Source: Mycolicibacterium komossense (GTDB lineage: Bacteria; Actinomycetota; Actinomycetes; Mycobacteriales; Mycobacteriaceae). Taken from it: a stretch of DNA of 64,000 bases. Shown here in pieces: positions 1 through 7,956 of the stretch. The translations under genes and the position numbers were made by a program. The stretch spans positions 1-64,000 of the forward strand of contig NZ_JACKTY010000041.1 of the NCBI RefSeq assembly GCF_025822605.1. The letters are read 5' to 3'. The notes below the pieces were generated by a model, which searched no databases, had not been told where the DNA came from, and was given only the letters and a program-made list of their open reading frames with translations. Numbering within the stretch: position 1 is the stretch's first letter; each line of letters starts with the position of its first letter.

Positions 1-432
1 ATGGCCGAGCCCCGCTTCCGCGACCACATCCCGCTGATGATCGGCGGCAGCGGCGAGAAGAAGACAATCCCGTTGGCAGCCAAGCACTTCGACCATCTGA
101 ATATCATCGCCGGGCTGGACGAACTGCCCCGCAAACTGGCCGTGGTCAAGGAAGCATGCGAGAAGATCGACCGGGATCCGGCGACCTTGGAGACCAGCGT
201 GCTCGTGCTGGCAGTCATCGACGAGAACGTGACAGCGGACATGATCCCGGAGGACTTCCGCCAGCAGGCCATCGTCGGTGGCCCCGAACAAATCGCCGAT
301 CAGATCAAGGCCAAGGTGCTCGACGTGGGCATCAGCGGCGTCATCCTCAGCCCGATCACCAACCTCGACGGCTACCACCCGGGCCTGGTCACCGCGGTCG
401 CCGAGAAGGTCAAACCGATGCTTGCCGGGTGA
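1..432 (+). CDS. LLM class (F420-type) oxidoreductase, C-terminal part
   Basis: This is the last 143 residues of a luciferase-like monooxygenase family protein of the kind that uses coenzyme F420 in mycobacteria. The stretch IPLMIGGSGEKKTI and the closing VGGPEQIADQIKAKVLDVGI are typical of the C-terminal half, where the cofactor phosphate is bound and the barrel closes. Family members are usually about 280-350 residues, so the N-terminal half lies left of the window and the ATG at position 1 is probably internal. The same gene type precedes ndh in M. tuberculosis (Rv1855c-Rv1854c), which supports the call. Substrate cannot be told. It stops at TGA 430-432, 129 bases before ndh on the same strand. 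Confidence 0.8.
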   Translation: MAEPRFRDHIPLMIGGSGEKKTIPLAAKHFDHLNIIAGLDELPRKLAVVKEACEKIDRDPATLETSVLVLAVIDENVTADMIPEDFRQQAIVGGPEQIADQIKAKVLDVGISGVILSPITNLDGYHPGLVTAVAEKVKPMLAG

Positions 433-561
433 GTTCGCGTCCGCGGCAGCGGCTGGGATGGTGAACAAACGGTGCGGTGGGTCATCTCACCGCGCTGCTG
501 GGATGCGGGCCGACTAATCTATTCGTTGTACTGAGTAGGTTTTCGTTCGCGAGGAGCAGCA

Positions 562-1947
562 ATGAGCCACCCCGGAGCTACGGCAACGGATCGGCATAAG
601 GTCGTCATCATCGGTTCGGGTTTCGGCGGTTTGAACGCCGCCAAGACCCTCAAGCGCACCGACGTGGACATCAAGCTGATCGCGAAGACCACCCATCACC
701 TTTTCCAGCCGCTGCTGTACCAGGTGGCGACAGGCATCATCTCCGAGGGCGAGATCGCGCCCCCTACGCGCCTGATCCTGCGCAAGCAGGAGAACGCTCA
801 GGTACTCCTCGGTGAGGTCACGCACGTCGACCTGACGAATCAGACCGTCGACTCGGTTCTGCTCGGGCACACCTACCGCACCCCGTACGACAGCTTGATC
901 ATCGCCGCAGGCGCTGGACAGTCGTACTTCGGCAATGACCACTTCGCCGAGTTCGCCCCCGGGATGAAATCCATCGACGACGCGCTGGAGCTGCGGGGCC
1001 GCATCCTCGGCGCCTTCGAGCAGGCCGAGCGGTCCAGCGACCCAGAGCGCCGCAAGAAGCTGCTGACGTTCGTGGTCGTCGGCGCCGGCCCGACCGGTGT
1101 CGAGATGGCCGGCCAAATCCAGGAGCTGGCAGACCAGACTCTCAAGGGCAGCTTCCGGCACATCGACCCCACCGAGGCGCACGTCATCCTGCTCGACGCC
1201 GCGCCCGCGGTGTTGCCGCCGATGGGCGAGAAGCTCGGGCTGAAGGCCAAGGCCCGGCTGGAGAAGATGGGTGTCGAGATCCAGCTGAACGCCATGGTCA
1301 CCGACGTCGACCGCAACGGCATCACCGTCAAGGACAAGGACGGCAGCATCCGGCGCATCGAGTCGGCATGCAAGGTTTGGTCAGCGGGTGTGCAGGCCAG
1401 CCCGCTCGGGCATGACCTGGCCGCGCAATCCGAGACCGAGGTCGACCGGGCCGGCCGGGTGAAAGTGAACCCGGACCTGTCCATCCCCGGTCATCCCAAC
1501 GTTTTTGTCGTCGGGGATATGGCCTTCGTGCCCGGTGTCCCCGGGATGGCCCAGGGCGCCATCCAGGGTGGCAAATATGTTGCGAAGATCATTCAGAACG
1601 AGGTCGCAGCGCGGGCGCACGGCAACATGCCGAAACCCCGTGAGCCGTTCAAGTACTTCGACAAGGGCTCGATGGCAACGGTGTCGAAGTACAACGCCGT
1701 CGCGCAGGTCGGCAAGCTGGAGTTCGGCGGCTTCATCGCGTGGCTCGCCTGGCTCGGTCTGCACCTGATCTATCTGGTGGGTTTCCGGACGAAGGTCGCC
1801 ACCCTGCTGTCGTGGGCGGTGACGTTCCTCGGCCGCGACCGTGGGCAGCTCACCATCACCGAACAGCAGGCCTACGCGCGAACCCGACTCGAACAGTTGG
1901 AAGAGATCGCGGCGTCTGCGCAGGAGACGGAAAAGGCGGCCAGCTAA
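562..1947 (+). CDS. ndh: type II NADH dehydrogenase (NDH-2)
   Basis: Single-subunit, non-proton-pumping NADH:menaquinone oxidoreductase at the inner face of the membrane, feeding electrons into the respiratory chain. The 461-residue protein matches the usual mycobacterial length (about 463). An FAD-binding Rossmann motif GSGFGG is at residues 18-23, a second nucleotide (NADH) motif GAGPTG at about 174-179, and the HHLFQPLLYQVATG segment near the N terminus is diagnostic of NDH-2. The C-terminal 80 residues carry hydrophobic and amphipathic helices (FIAWLAWLGLHLIYLVGF) that anchor it to the membrane. ATG 562 has an AGGAGC ribosome site 7 bases upstream. It ends convergent to ureD, only three bases from its stop, the arrangement known in M. 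tuberculosis (Rv1854c). Confidence 0.97.
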   Translation: MSHPGATATDRHKVVIIGSGFGGLNAAKTLKRTDVDIKLIAKTTHHLFQPLLYQVATGIISEGEIAPPTRLILRKQENAQVLLGEVTHVDLTNQTVDSVLLGHTYRTPYDSLIIAAGAGQSYFGNDHFAEFAPGMKSIDDALELRGRILGAFEQAERSSDPERRKKLLTFVVVGAGPTGVEMAGQIQELADQTLKGSFRHIDPTEAHVILLDAAPAVLPPMGEKLGLKAKARLEKMGVEIQLNAMVTDVDRNGITVKDKDGSIRRIESACKVWSAGVQASPLGHDLAAQSETEVDRAGRVKVNPDLSIPGHPNVFVVGDMAFVPGVPGMAQGAIQGGKYVAKIIQNEVAARAHGNMPKPREPFKYFDKGSMATVSKYNAVAQVGKLEFGGFIAWLAWLGLHLIYLVGFRTKVATLLSWAVTFLGRDRGQLTITEQQAYARTRLEQLEEIAASAQETEKAAS

Positions 1948-1958
1948 CCCCTAGCTGG
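1940..1958. terminator. small hairpin between convergent ndh and ureD
   Basis: CCAGCT (1940-1945) pairs with AGCTGG (1953-1958) across a 7-base loop that contains both stop codons. It could act as a weak bidirectional stop between the convergent ndh and ureD genes. There is no T-run on either side, so this is only a candidate. Confidence 0.25.
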
Positions 1959-2598
1959 GCAGGGCGATCAATCGGTCGCCCTGCCAGGTCATTAGCACTC
2001 CCCCGGCGGCCAGGTCCAGCAGGACTGCGCCCGGAGGTGCCTCGATTTCCTCAGTCGGATAGCGCAATTCGCTGATACCGGCGCGGGGTGAGGACAGTAC
2101 GTCGTCGGCGACCGCGCCTGCTCCGAGTTCGACCCGGTGCCGCAACAATGGTCGTCCCTTGGCATCGGCCCGCACCGTCCCGCTCCAGAAGCCGCTGCGC
2201 TCGTCGGAACGTCCGATCTGTACGCGTTCACGCAGCCGCAGCGTGCCCGCCCCGTCGATGGTGGTGACGACCGTCGAGTGGTGGGTGGCGCCGGCGGCGA
2301 CGATCGTCGGCTCCATATCGATATCGAGATCGCCTGCCACCTCCAGATCGAATCGAGCCTGGGACTGCGGCGTTTCCACACTGGGCAGCGCGATGGTCGC
2401 GGCCGCACTGCGTAGCGAGAGCCTGGCACCCGCTTCGACGATCACCCGGATGCTGATCGTGTCACCGCCCAGCGGAGTCGCAGCCGCGGAGATCAGGTGT
2501 ACGGTCTCGGCCAACGTGGCGCGGGCAGCGATACCGCCGCGACATTCGATGCGCGGCAGTCGATCCGGTCTCGCGATGACGAGAACGTCGGAGTCCAT
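1951..2598 (-). CDS. ureD: urease accessory protein UreD
   Basis: UreD (UreH) binds apo-urease and, with UreF and UreG, delivers nickel to the active site. The 215-residue product is near the short mycobacterial UreD length (about 208) and has the beta-rich family features: GAVADDVLSSPRAG in the second half and a closing WQGDRLIALP segment. Its ATG at 2598 overlaps the TGA of ureG (ATGA), so it is translationally coupled as the last gene of the urease operon. UreD is the most divergent urease accessory protein and the call leans on operon position as well as on sequence. Confidence 0.92.
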   Translation of the reverse strand: MDSDVLVIARPDRLPRIECRGGIAARATLAETVHLISAAATPLGGDTISIRVIVEAGARLSLRSAAATIALPSVETPQSQARFDLEVAGDLDIDMEPTIVAAGATHHSTVVTTIDGAGTLRLRERVQIGRSDERSGFWSGTVRADAKGRPLLRHRVELGAGAVADDVLSSPRAGISELRYPTEEIEAPPGAVLLDLAAGGVLMTWQGDRLIALPS

Positions 2599-3290
2599 CA
2601 GGGGCGCACGGGCGTGGCGGCCAGTTGATCACGGACCCAGGCGAGCACCGCTGCCGCGGTTGGGTCCTCGGTGAGGCTGATCAGGACGAACGGTCGGTCG
2701 TTGCGGACCGCCCCGGCGTCACGGCGCATGACGTCGAGATCGGCCCCGACCATCGGGGCAAGGTCGGTCTTGTTGATCACCAACAGATCCGAGAAGGTCA
2801 CCCCGGGGCCGCCCTTGCGGGGCACCTTGTCGCCGCCGGCGACGTCGATGACAAAGATCTGCGCGTCGACCAGTCCGGAGGAGAATGTCGCGGTCAGATT
2901 GTCGCCGCCGGATTCCACCAGGATCAGGTCCAGTCGGTCGGGCCCAGAGTGCGTGGCGATCAGGTCGTCGATGGCGTCCAGGTTGGCCGTGATGTCGTCG
3001 CGGATGGCGGTGTGCGGGCAGCCACCGGTCTGCACCGCCGCGATCCGGTCGTCGGGCAGCACGGCATTGCGGCGCAGGAAGTCCGCATCCTCGGTGGTGT
3101 AGATATCGTTCGTCAGCACGGCCAATGACAATTCGTCACGCAGGGTGCGCGACAGCGCGGCGACGAGCGCGGTCTTACCCGACCCGACGGGGCCGCCGAT
3201 CCCAATCCGCAGCGGCTCACCGGGCTGACGCACCCGCCGGGGGCGGTCGGCGTGGCCGTGCGGCTGTCCATCGATGAAATGTGGTGGCAT
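2598..3290 (-). CDS. ureG: urease accessory GTPase UreG
   Basis: SIMIBI-class GTPase that powers nickel insertion into urease in a complex with UreD and UreF. The P-loop GPVGSGKT is at residues 33-40, the nickel-binding CPH motif is in TGGCPHTAIRDD, and NKTDLAPMVG is the guanine-specificity motif. The N-terminal tail has a short His-containing segment (GQPHGHADRP), a modest version of the His-rich nickel reservoir seen in some UreG proteins; no ureE is present in the cluster, so this tail or another protein must provide nickel storage. Length 230 is normal. ATG 3290 lies 23 bases after the ureF stop, and the gene overlaps ureD by four bases. Confidence 0.97.
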   Translation of the reverse strand: MPPHFIDGQPHGHADRPRRVRQPGEPLRIGIGGPVGSGKTALVAALSRTLRDELSLAVLTNDIYTTEDADFLRRNAVLPDDRIAAVQTGGCPHTAIRDDITANLDAIDDLIATHSGPDRLDLILVESGGDNLTATFSSGLVDAQIFVIDVAGGDKVPRKGGPGVTFSDLLVINKTDLAPMVGADLDVMRRDAGAVRNDRPFVLISLTEDPTAAAVLAWVRDQLAATPVRP

Positions 3291-3313
3291 GGTTGACCTT
3301 TCAGAGGCGAAAC

Positions 3314-3961
3314 TCAGGAGACGAACAACGGTCGGTCGCGGGCAGCATGGTGTTGAGCCAGCACGTCGAGCAGTGGGTCGGACAGATCAGCCGGCCCGTC
3401 CATCGCGTGAGCCGCGGTCGTTTCACACAGCCGCGACAGGGTGAACGTCAATGCAGCGACGTCGGCCGGGTCCAGTGCCAGCAGGCGTTGGGCGGCCGTC
3501 GCCGATCCGGTCATGGTGGTGTAGACGATCGACAGTGCGGTGTGCTCCGGTGAGATATCGCCGGCCCGACCGACGATTCCGGCCACCACCGGCAGATGCG
3601 GCGTCTGGCCGAGGCGGGACCAGTCTTCGGCAGGCCACACCCGTTTGGCCAACCGCAGCAGTCCACGGCCCTGACTGCGGGACGCCTGCCGGGCGGCGGG
3701 TGACGGTGTGCGGGCATCGGTCTCGTCCTGTGCCGCGTCGACACCGAGGACACCGGTGTGCACGGCAGCGGCAATCGACGCCGCGACGAGTCCGCTGGTG
3801 CGGATCCGGCGGCGCAGGAACGCCTCGAGAGTCGGGACATCGACGACGCGGCCGCTGGTGATCGCCTCCTCCACGCCACCCGAGTGGACGTGCCCACCGG
3901 TGGGCAGCCGGGAATCGGCGAGAGTGAGCAGCGTGGCGAGTCCGGTCTGCATCGTGGTCAT
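3314..3961 (-). CDS. ureF: urease accessory protein UreF
   Basis: UreF acts as the gatekeeper between UreD-bound apo-urease and UreG during nickel insertion. The 215-residue helical protein begins MTTMQTGLATLLTLADSRLP, with the family hallmark LADSRLPTGGHVHSGGVE. The open frame runs back to 4378, but everything upstream of ATG 3961 lies inside ureC, so the start is placed at 3961, 14 bases after the ureC stop. The C-terminal TTAAHAMDGPADLSDPLLD is the conserved UreF tail region. Order ureC-ureF-ureG-ureD is the standard mycobacterial order. Confidence 0.95.
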   Translation of the reverse strand: MTTMQTGLATLLTLADSRLPTGGHVHSGGVEEAITSGRVVDVPTLEAFLRRRIRTSGLVAASIAAAVHTGVLGVDAAQDETDARTPSPAARQASRSQGRGLLRLAKRVWPAEDWSRLGQTPHLPVVAGIVGRAGDISPEHTALSIVYTTMTGSATAAQRLLALDPADVAALTFTLSRLCETTAAHAMDGPADLSDPLLDVLAQHHAARDRPLFVS

Positions 3962-3975
3962 CGGAACAGGGACGG

Positions 3976-5697
3976 CTAGAAGAGGAAATACCGCTGTGCC
4001 ATGGGCAATTCGATGGCGGGTTGTTCCTGCCACACCTCGCCGTCGATGCGCACGGTGAAAGTATCGGGGTCGACTTCGATGGCGGGCAGGGCGTCGTTGA
4101 GCGGCATCTGAGCCTTGCCGACTTTCCGGACATCCTTGACGGCGGCCAATCGACGGCGAATGTCGAGCCGGTCGGCCAGACCGTCCTCGATAGCCTGCGG
4201 CGCAACGAAATGCACGGAAGTGGCGGCGGCCGCCGCGGGTGACGCACCGAACATGGGGCGCGGTAGCACCGGCTGTGGGGTGGGGATCGATGCGTTGGCA
4301 TCGCCCATCGCAGCCCACGCGATCATGCCGCCCTTGATCACGGCGTGCGGGCGGACACCGAAGAACGCGGGCTCCCACAGCACCAGGTCGGCAAGCTTGC
4401 CGACCTCAACGGAACCGACCTCATGATCGATTCCGTGCGCGACAGCCGGGCAGATCGTGTACTTCGCGACATAGCGGCGCACCCGATTGTTGTCGGCTCC
4501 CCAATCGCCCTCCAGCGCTCCGCGCCGCTTCTTCATCACGTGCGCGGTCTGCCAGGTGCGCAGTACCACTTCACCGATGCGCCCCATGGCCTGGGCGTCG
4601 CTGCCGATCATCGAGATCGCCCCGATATCATGCAGCAGATCCTCGGCCGCGATGGTCGACGGCCGAATCCTGCTCTCGGCGAACGCCAGATCCTCGGGAA
4701 CGCTCGGGTTGAGGTGGTGACACACCATCAACATGTCGAGATGTTCATCGAGGGTGTTCACGGTGTGCGGCCGGGTCGGATTGGTCGAACTGGGCAGCAC
4801 GTTGGCATGCGAGACCACGGTGATGATGTCGGGTGCGTGGCCGCCGCCGGCACCTTCGGTGTGATAGGCGTGGATACCTCGACCGTTGATCGCGGCCAGG
4901 GTGTCCTCGACGAAACCGGCTTCGTTGAGGGTGTCCGAGTGCAGGTTCACCTGCACCCCGGCCGCCTCGGCGACGGTCAGGCACGCGTCGATCGCGGCGG
5001 GCGTCGTGCCCCAGTCCTCGTGCAGCTTGAAACCCGCTGCACCGGCGCGCAATTGCTCCCACATGGCCTCAGAGCTGACGGTGTTGCCCTTGCCCAGCAG
5101 CGCCACGTTCAGCGGCCAGGTGTCGAGGGCCTCCAGCATCCGCGCGAGGTGCCATGAACCCGGCGTGACCGTCGTGGCCTTGCTGCCTTCGGCAGGCCCG
5201 GTGCCGCCGGCGACGATCGTGGTGATGCCGCCGCCGAGCGCCTCTTCCATGATCTGCGGACAGATCAGGTGGACGTGGCAGTCGATGGCACCGGCGGTGA
5301 GGATGCGTCCGTTGCCCGCGATGATCTCGGTCGACGGCCCGACGACGAGGTCGGGGTGCACACCGGACATGATGTCGGGGTTGCCGGCCTTGCCGATGGC
5401 GACAATCCGACCGTCGCGAATGCCGATGTCGGCCTTGACGATTCCCCAATAGTCGATGACCACCGCGCCGGTGATCACGGTATCGGGCGCGCCGTCGGCG
5501 CGAGTGGCCCTGGACTGTCCCATCGACTCGCGCAACACCTTGCCTCCGCCGAACACGGCCTCGTCGCCGGCGAGACCGGGTCCCCCACTGCGGTCCTCGG
5601 TGATCTCGATCAGCAGATCGGTATCGGCCAGCCGGATCCGGTCACCCGTCGTCGGGCCGAAGAGCGCGGCGTAGCGGGACCGAGACAACTCGCTCAT
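3976..5697 (-). CDS. ureC: urease alpha (catalytic) subunit
   Basis: Catalytic subunit of cytosolic nickel urease, hydrolysing urea to ammonia and carbamate. The 573 residues show all active-site elements: the metal-binding CHVHLICP, the lysine that is carbamylated to bridge two nickel ions in GFKLHEDWG, ligand histidines in NLHSDTLNE and GGGHAPDII, the mobile-flap cysteine and histidines in MVCHHLNP, and the ligand aspartate in IGSDAQAMGR. Nothing is missing, so the enzyme should be active. ATG 5697 overlaps the ureB stop by four bases (ATGA). In mycobacteria urease is linked to nitrogen supply and pH buffering. Confidence 0.99.
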   Translation of the reverse strand: MSELSRSRYAALFGPTTGDRIRLADTDLLIEITEDRSGGPGLAGDEAVFGGGKVLRESMGQSRATRADGAPDTVITGAVVIDYWGIVKADIGIRDGRIVAIGKAGNPDIMSGVHPDLVVGPSTEIIAGNGRILTAGAIDCHVHLICPQIMEEALGGGITTIVAGGTGPAEGSKATTVTPGSWHLARMLEALDTWPLNVALLGKGNTVSSEAMWEQLRAGAAGFKLHEDWGTTPAAIDACLTVAEAAGVQVNLHSDTLNEAGFVEDTLAAINGRGIHAYHTEGAGGGHAPDIITVVSHANVLPSSTNPTRPHTVNTLDEHLDMLMVCHHLNPSVPEDLAFAESRIRPSTIAAEDLLHDIGAISMIGSDAQAMGRIGEVVLRTWQTAHVMKKRRGALEGDWGADNNRVRRYVAKYTICPAVAHGIDHEVGSVEVGKLADLVLWEPAFFGVRPHAVIKGGMIAWAAMGDANASIPTPQPVLPRPMFGASPAAAAATSVHFVAPQAIEDGLADRLDIRRRLAAVKDVRKVGKAQMPLNDALPAIEVDPDTFTVRIDGEVWQEQPAIELPMAQRYFLF

Positions 5698-6008
5698 CAG
5701 GTATCCAACTTTCCCGGCGGGGTGAGAGACAACCCGTACACCTCGCGCGTCCCGGCCAGCGGAACCAGCGTGACCCGTTGCGGCACACCGGGTTCGAAGC
5801 GGACAGCGGTGCCAGCCGGGATATCGAACCGGTGGCCGTGGGCGGCTTCCCGATCGAACGACAGCGCCGCATTCGCCTGCGGCAGGTGCACGTGACTGCC
5901 GACCTGTACGGGCCGGTCACCGGTGTTGACGATGTCCATCTCGATCCGGACAGCGCCAGGGTTGATCTCGATATCGCCTTGCCCGAAAAGGATTTCGCCG
6001 GGGATCAT
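5697..6008 (-). CDS. ureB: urease beta subunit
   Basis: Small structural subunit of urease, 103 residues, the normal mycobacterial length. It opens with MIPGEILFGQGDIEINPG and contains the conserved NTGDRPVQVGSHVHLPQANA and FEPGVPQRVTLVPLAG segments. It assembles with UreA and UreC into the (ABC)3 trimer. The gene starts 11 bases after the ureA stop and overlaps ureC by four bases, so the three subunits are co-translated. Confidence 0.98.
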   Translation of the reverse strand: MIPGEILFGQGDIEINPGAVRIEMDIVNTGDRPVQVGSHVHLPQANAALSFDREAAHGHRFDIPAGTAVRFEPGVPQRVTLVPLAGTREVYGLSLTPPGKLDT

Positions 6009-6019
6009 CTGGCCTCCGA

Positions 6020-6322
6020 CTAGGCGATCGGGTGATGGACGGTGACCAGCTTGGTGCCGTCGGGGAACGTCGCCTCGACCTGGACGTCGTAGAGCATCTC
6101 GGGAACTCCGTCCATCACCTCGGCGCGGGTCAGCACCCCTCGACCGCTGATCATCAACTCCGCCACCGTGCGACCGTCCCGCGCGCCCTCGAGTAGGTGA
6201 TCGGTGATGACCGCAACGGCTTCGGGATGGTTCAGACGCAGCCCACGGGCCTGCCGTCGGCGGGCAAGTTCTGCCGCGTACGAGATCAGGAGCCGGTCCT
6301 GTTCATGCGGGGAGAGGCGCAT
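6020..6322 (-). CDS. ureA: urease gamma subunit
   Basis: Urease gamma subunit, 100 residues from ATG 6322, with the conserved LNHPEAVAVITDHLLEGARD and VEATFPDGTKLVTVHHP segments. Two starts are possible. ATG 6322 gives MRLSPHEQ, exactly the usual family start and length, with an AGGA about 9 bases upstream. A GTG at 6340 adds six residues (MAGSLF) and has a cleaner AGGAG five bases upstream. I prefer 6322 on family length; the strong Shine-Dalgarno at 6340 makes the longer form a real alternative. It lies 41 bases downstream of the thioesterase gene and is the first urease gene. Confidence 0.95.
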   Translation of the reverse strand: MRLSPHEQDRLLISYAAELARRRQARGLRLNHPEAVAVITDHLLEGARDGRTVAELMISGRGVLTRAEVMDGVPEMLYDVQVEATFPDGTKLVTVHHPIA

Positions 6323-6363
6323 GAACAGCGATCCTGCCACGCCGACTCCTGGTCGGCAGCGCG

Positions 6364-6780
6364 TCAGTCAGTGGCTTCCAAGTTCTGCAGCCGCACCTGG
6401 CCCCGGGCGATCAGCCGGTCCTTGTCGTCCTTGATGGTGACGATCCACAGCTGCTGACGACGACCCCGGTGGATCGGTTCGCACGAGCCGTAGACAGTGC
6501 CCTCGCCGATAGCCCGCAGGAAGTCCGTCGAGTTGTTCACCCCGACCACGTTGCCGCCGCCGTTCGCGGCCAGCCACACGTAGGCCGCCGTACTGGCCAT
6601 GCTCTCCACCATCGAGCACCAGACGCCGCCGTGCACGATCCCCATCGGTTGCAACAGTGTGGGTTTGACATCCAGTCGCGCCGAGGCGCCGTCGGGAGTG
6701 ATCTCGGTAAAGACGAGACCCAGTTCGTTGTCGAAGGGCGCGGAAAAGTCCAACGGGAGTCCGGACGGTGTAGCTGGCAT
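6364..6780 (-). CDS. PaaI-family hotdog thioesterase
   Basis: A 138-residue hotdog-fold acyl-CoA thioesterase. The signature MGIVHGGVWCSMVESMAS carries the HGG motif and the following acidic residue used in thioester hydrolysis. The family hydrolyses aryl- or acyl-CoA; the substrate here is unknown. A gene of this type sits directly before ureA in M. tuberculosis (Rv1847), and here the 41-base gap on the same strand suggests co-transcription with urease, although no functional reason for that is evident. Upstream a strong hairpin (6821-6851) separates it from the next gene. Confidence 0.9.
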   Translation of the reverse strand: MPATPSGLPLDFSAPFDNELGLVFTEITPDGASARLDVKPTLLQPMGIVHGGVWCSMVESMASTAAYVWLAANGGGNVVGVNNSTDFLRAIGEGTVYGSCEPIHRGRRQQLWIVTIKDDKDRLIARGQVRLQNLEATD

Positions 6781-6820
6781 GGAGATGTGTCTACCACCCG
6801 CTGTTTACTCCCAAAGACGA

Positions 6821-6851
6821 GCGAGCCCCGCGCAGTCAGCGCGGGGCTCGC
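6821..6851 (-). terminator. 13-bp perfect stem terminator-like hairpin
   Basis: GCGAGCCCCGCGC (6821-6833) is the exact reverse complement of 6839-6851 with a five-base loop. It lies 69 bases downstream of the stop of the minus-strand gene at 6920 and upstream of the thioesterase, so it most likely ends transcription of the iron-box gene. The T content after the stem on the minus strand is low (TCGTCTTTGGG), as is common for mycobacterial terminators. Confidence 0.6.
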
Positions 6852-6919
6852 CCTTTCGAGTGGACCGGGGGTCTCTGCAGCCCTCAGGACTCCGGCACGG
6901 TCCGTTCGTCTCGACCCGT

Positions 6920-7729
6920 TTAGCATAGGCAAGGCTGCCCTAATTTGGCAAGCCCTTCGGTTCGATTGAGCCGCAAGGAATGACGACCGCGTGCCGCCAT
7001 GACGCGCTGGCCGCGCACCGGCAGGCCGAACCTGACAAGGGCGTCGAGCACAGCCTGGCCACGGCGCATCCCCACGATCTCGCTGGAGCCGGCCAACATC
7101 GGTACCTGGGTGGCCGCGACGACGATCGCCGTCCCGACCGTGTGCCACATGGACGCGATGCTGACCGCGCCGCCGCTCGCGTCGTGCAAGGTGGCGAACA
7201 GCGGCTCTAACGACCGGTGGCATCGATGGGCGATCCAGGTGGCCAACGCCGCCTCGCTGGGCAGCCCCACCACCCCTTCCGCGGCGCCGCCACCGCCCAG
7301 GCAGGGGTCGTCGGGCAGCACTCGAAGAGTCGGATCGACCACCCCCAACCAGTCGATGGCACCGTCGGAGTCGACGTGCACCCAGAGGTTCTCCAGGCCC
7401 GTATCCCAGGCGCGGCCTTCCAAGACCACCAGCGCGACGACGCGGCCGATCACCGCATGCGCCACCGTGGCTGCCAGCTGCTGGGCTGCCGCGGTCTTGC
7501 TGTCCATCTCCCGCGCGGCGGCGTCGAACATCTCCCGCAGGCGGTCGCCCGTCACGGCGGAGTGCAGCGGCCACCAACGCCGCCGCGATACGTCGGCCAT
7601 GATCGCCACGCCGTAGACCCTCGGACACTCCGGATACAGCGTCCGCAGCCGTCGACTGGATTCGTGTAGCGGCAGGATCCGCTGTATCGCCATTCCCGCG
7701 ATCAGCGGATCTTCGACGACGACCGTCAT
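6920..7729 (-). CDS. putative iron reductase / siderophore-iron utilisation protein (FhuF-like) under IdeR
   Basis: A 269-residue soluble protein. The central part (TVAHAVIGRVVALVVLEG, then WVHVDSDGAIDWLGVVDPTL) resembles actinobacterial FhuF-like ferric-siderophore reductases, which release iron from siderophores in the cytosol. The classical FhuF C-terminal CC-x10-C-x2-C iron-sulfur motif is not present; only a terminal CLC and an isolated RCHRS are seen, so either the cluster is lost or the family is different. The strongest evidence for an iron role is the near-consensus IdeR box 18 bases upstream. ATG 7729 has an excellent AGGAGG ribosome site. The gene has no counterpart between Rv1846c and Rv1847 in M. 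tuberculosis, so it is an insertion into otherwise conserved order. Confidence 0.5.
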   Translation of the reverse strand: MTVVVEDPLIAGMAIQRILPLHESSRRLRTLYPECPRVYGVAIMADVSRRRWWPLHSAVTGDRLREMFDAAAREMDSKTAAAQQLAATVAHAVIGRVVALVVLEGRAWDTGLENLWVHVDSDGAIDWLGVVDPTLRVLPDDPCLGGGGAAEGVVGLPSEAALATWIAHRCHRSLEPLFATLHDASGGAVSIASMWHTVGTAIVVAATQVPMLAGSSEIVGMRRGQAVLDALVRFGLPVRGQRVMAARGRHSLRLNRTEGLAKLGQPCLC

Positions 7730-7746
7730 GGCACCTCCTCATATGC

Positions 7747-7765
7747 TTAGGTAAGCCTAACCATA
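7747..7765. promoter_or_regulatory. IdeR (DtxR-type) iron box
   Basis: TTAGGTAAGCCTAACCATA matches the mycobacterial IdeR consensus (TTAGGTWAGSCTWACCTAA) at 17 of 19 positions, counting the degenerate positions. It ends 18 bases upstream of the start of the minus-strand gene 6920-7729 and would overlap its promoter, so iron-loaded IdeR should repress that gene and iron starvation should induce it. Confidence 0.85.
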
Positions 7766-7897
7766 TGAGTTTAGAGTTCGACGGTCGAGGTCTGTGACCG
7801 CATTCACAGACAGAGGTAGGAAACGGCCGGATGGATGCACATTCATCGGGTCACGGGAATCGCGGCGGGAGTGCCGCGGTTGATTGGCACACTTAGA

Positions 7898-7914
7898 TAC
7901 GACGCTCGGTAGTA
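7898..7914. promoter_or_regulatory. candidate BlaI operator
   Basis: TACGAC (7898-7903), a five-base spacer and GTAGTA (7909-7914) form an inverted repeat with one mismatch, resembling the TACTAC/GTAGTA half-sites bound by BlaI/MecI repressors. A further GTAGT half-site follows at 7921-7925. The pair sits 43 bases upstream of blaI, where an autoregulatory operator would be expected. Confidence 0.55.
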
Positions 7915-7956
7915 AACCGGGTAGTCTTGCGGCGACGCTCGGGAGATGAACGGATC

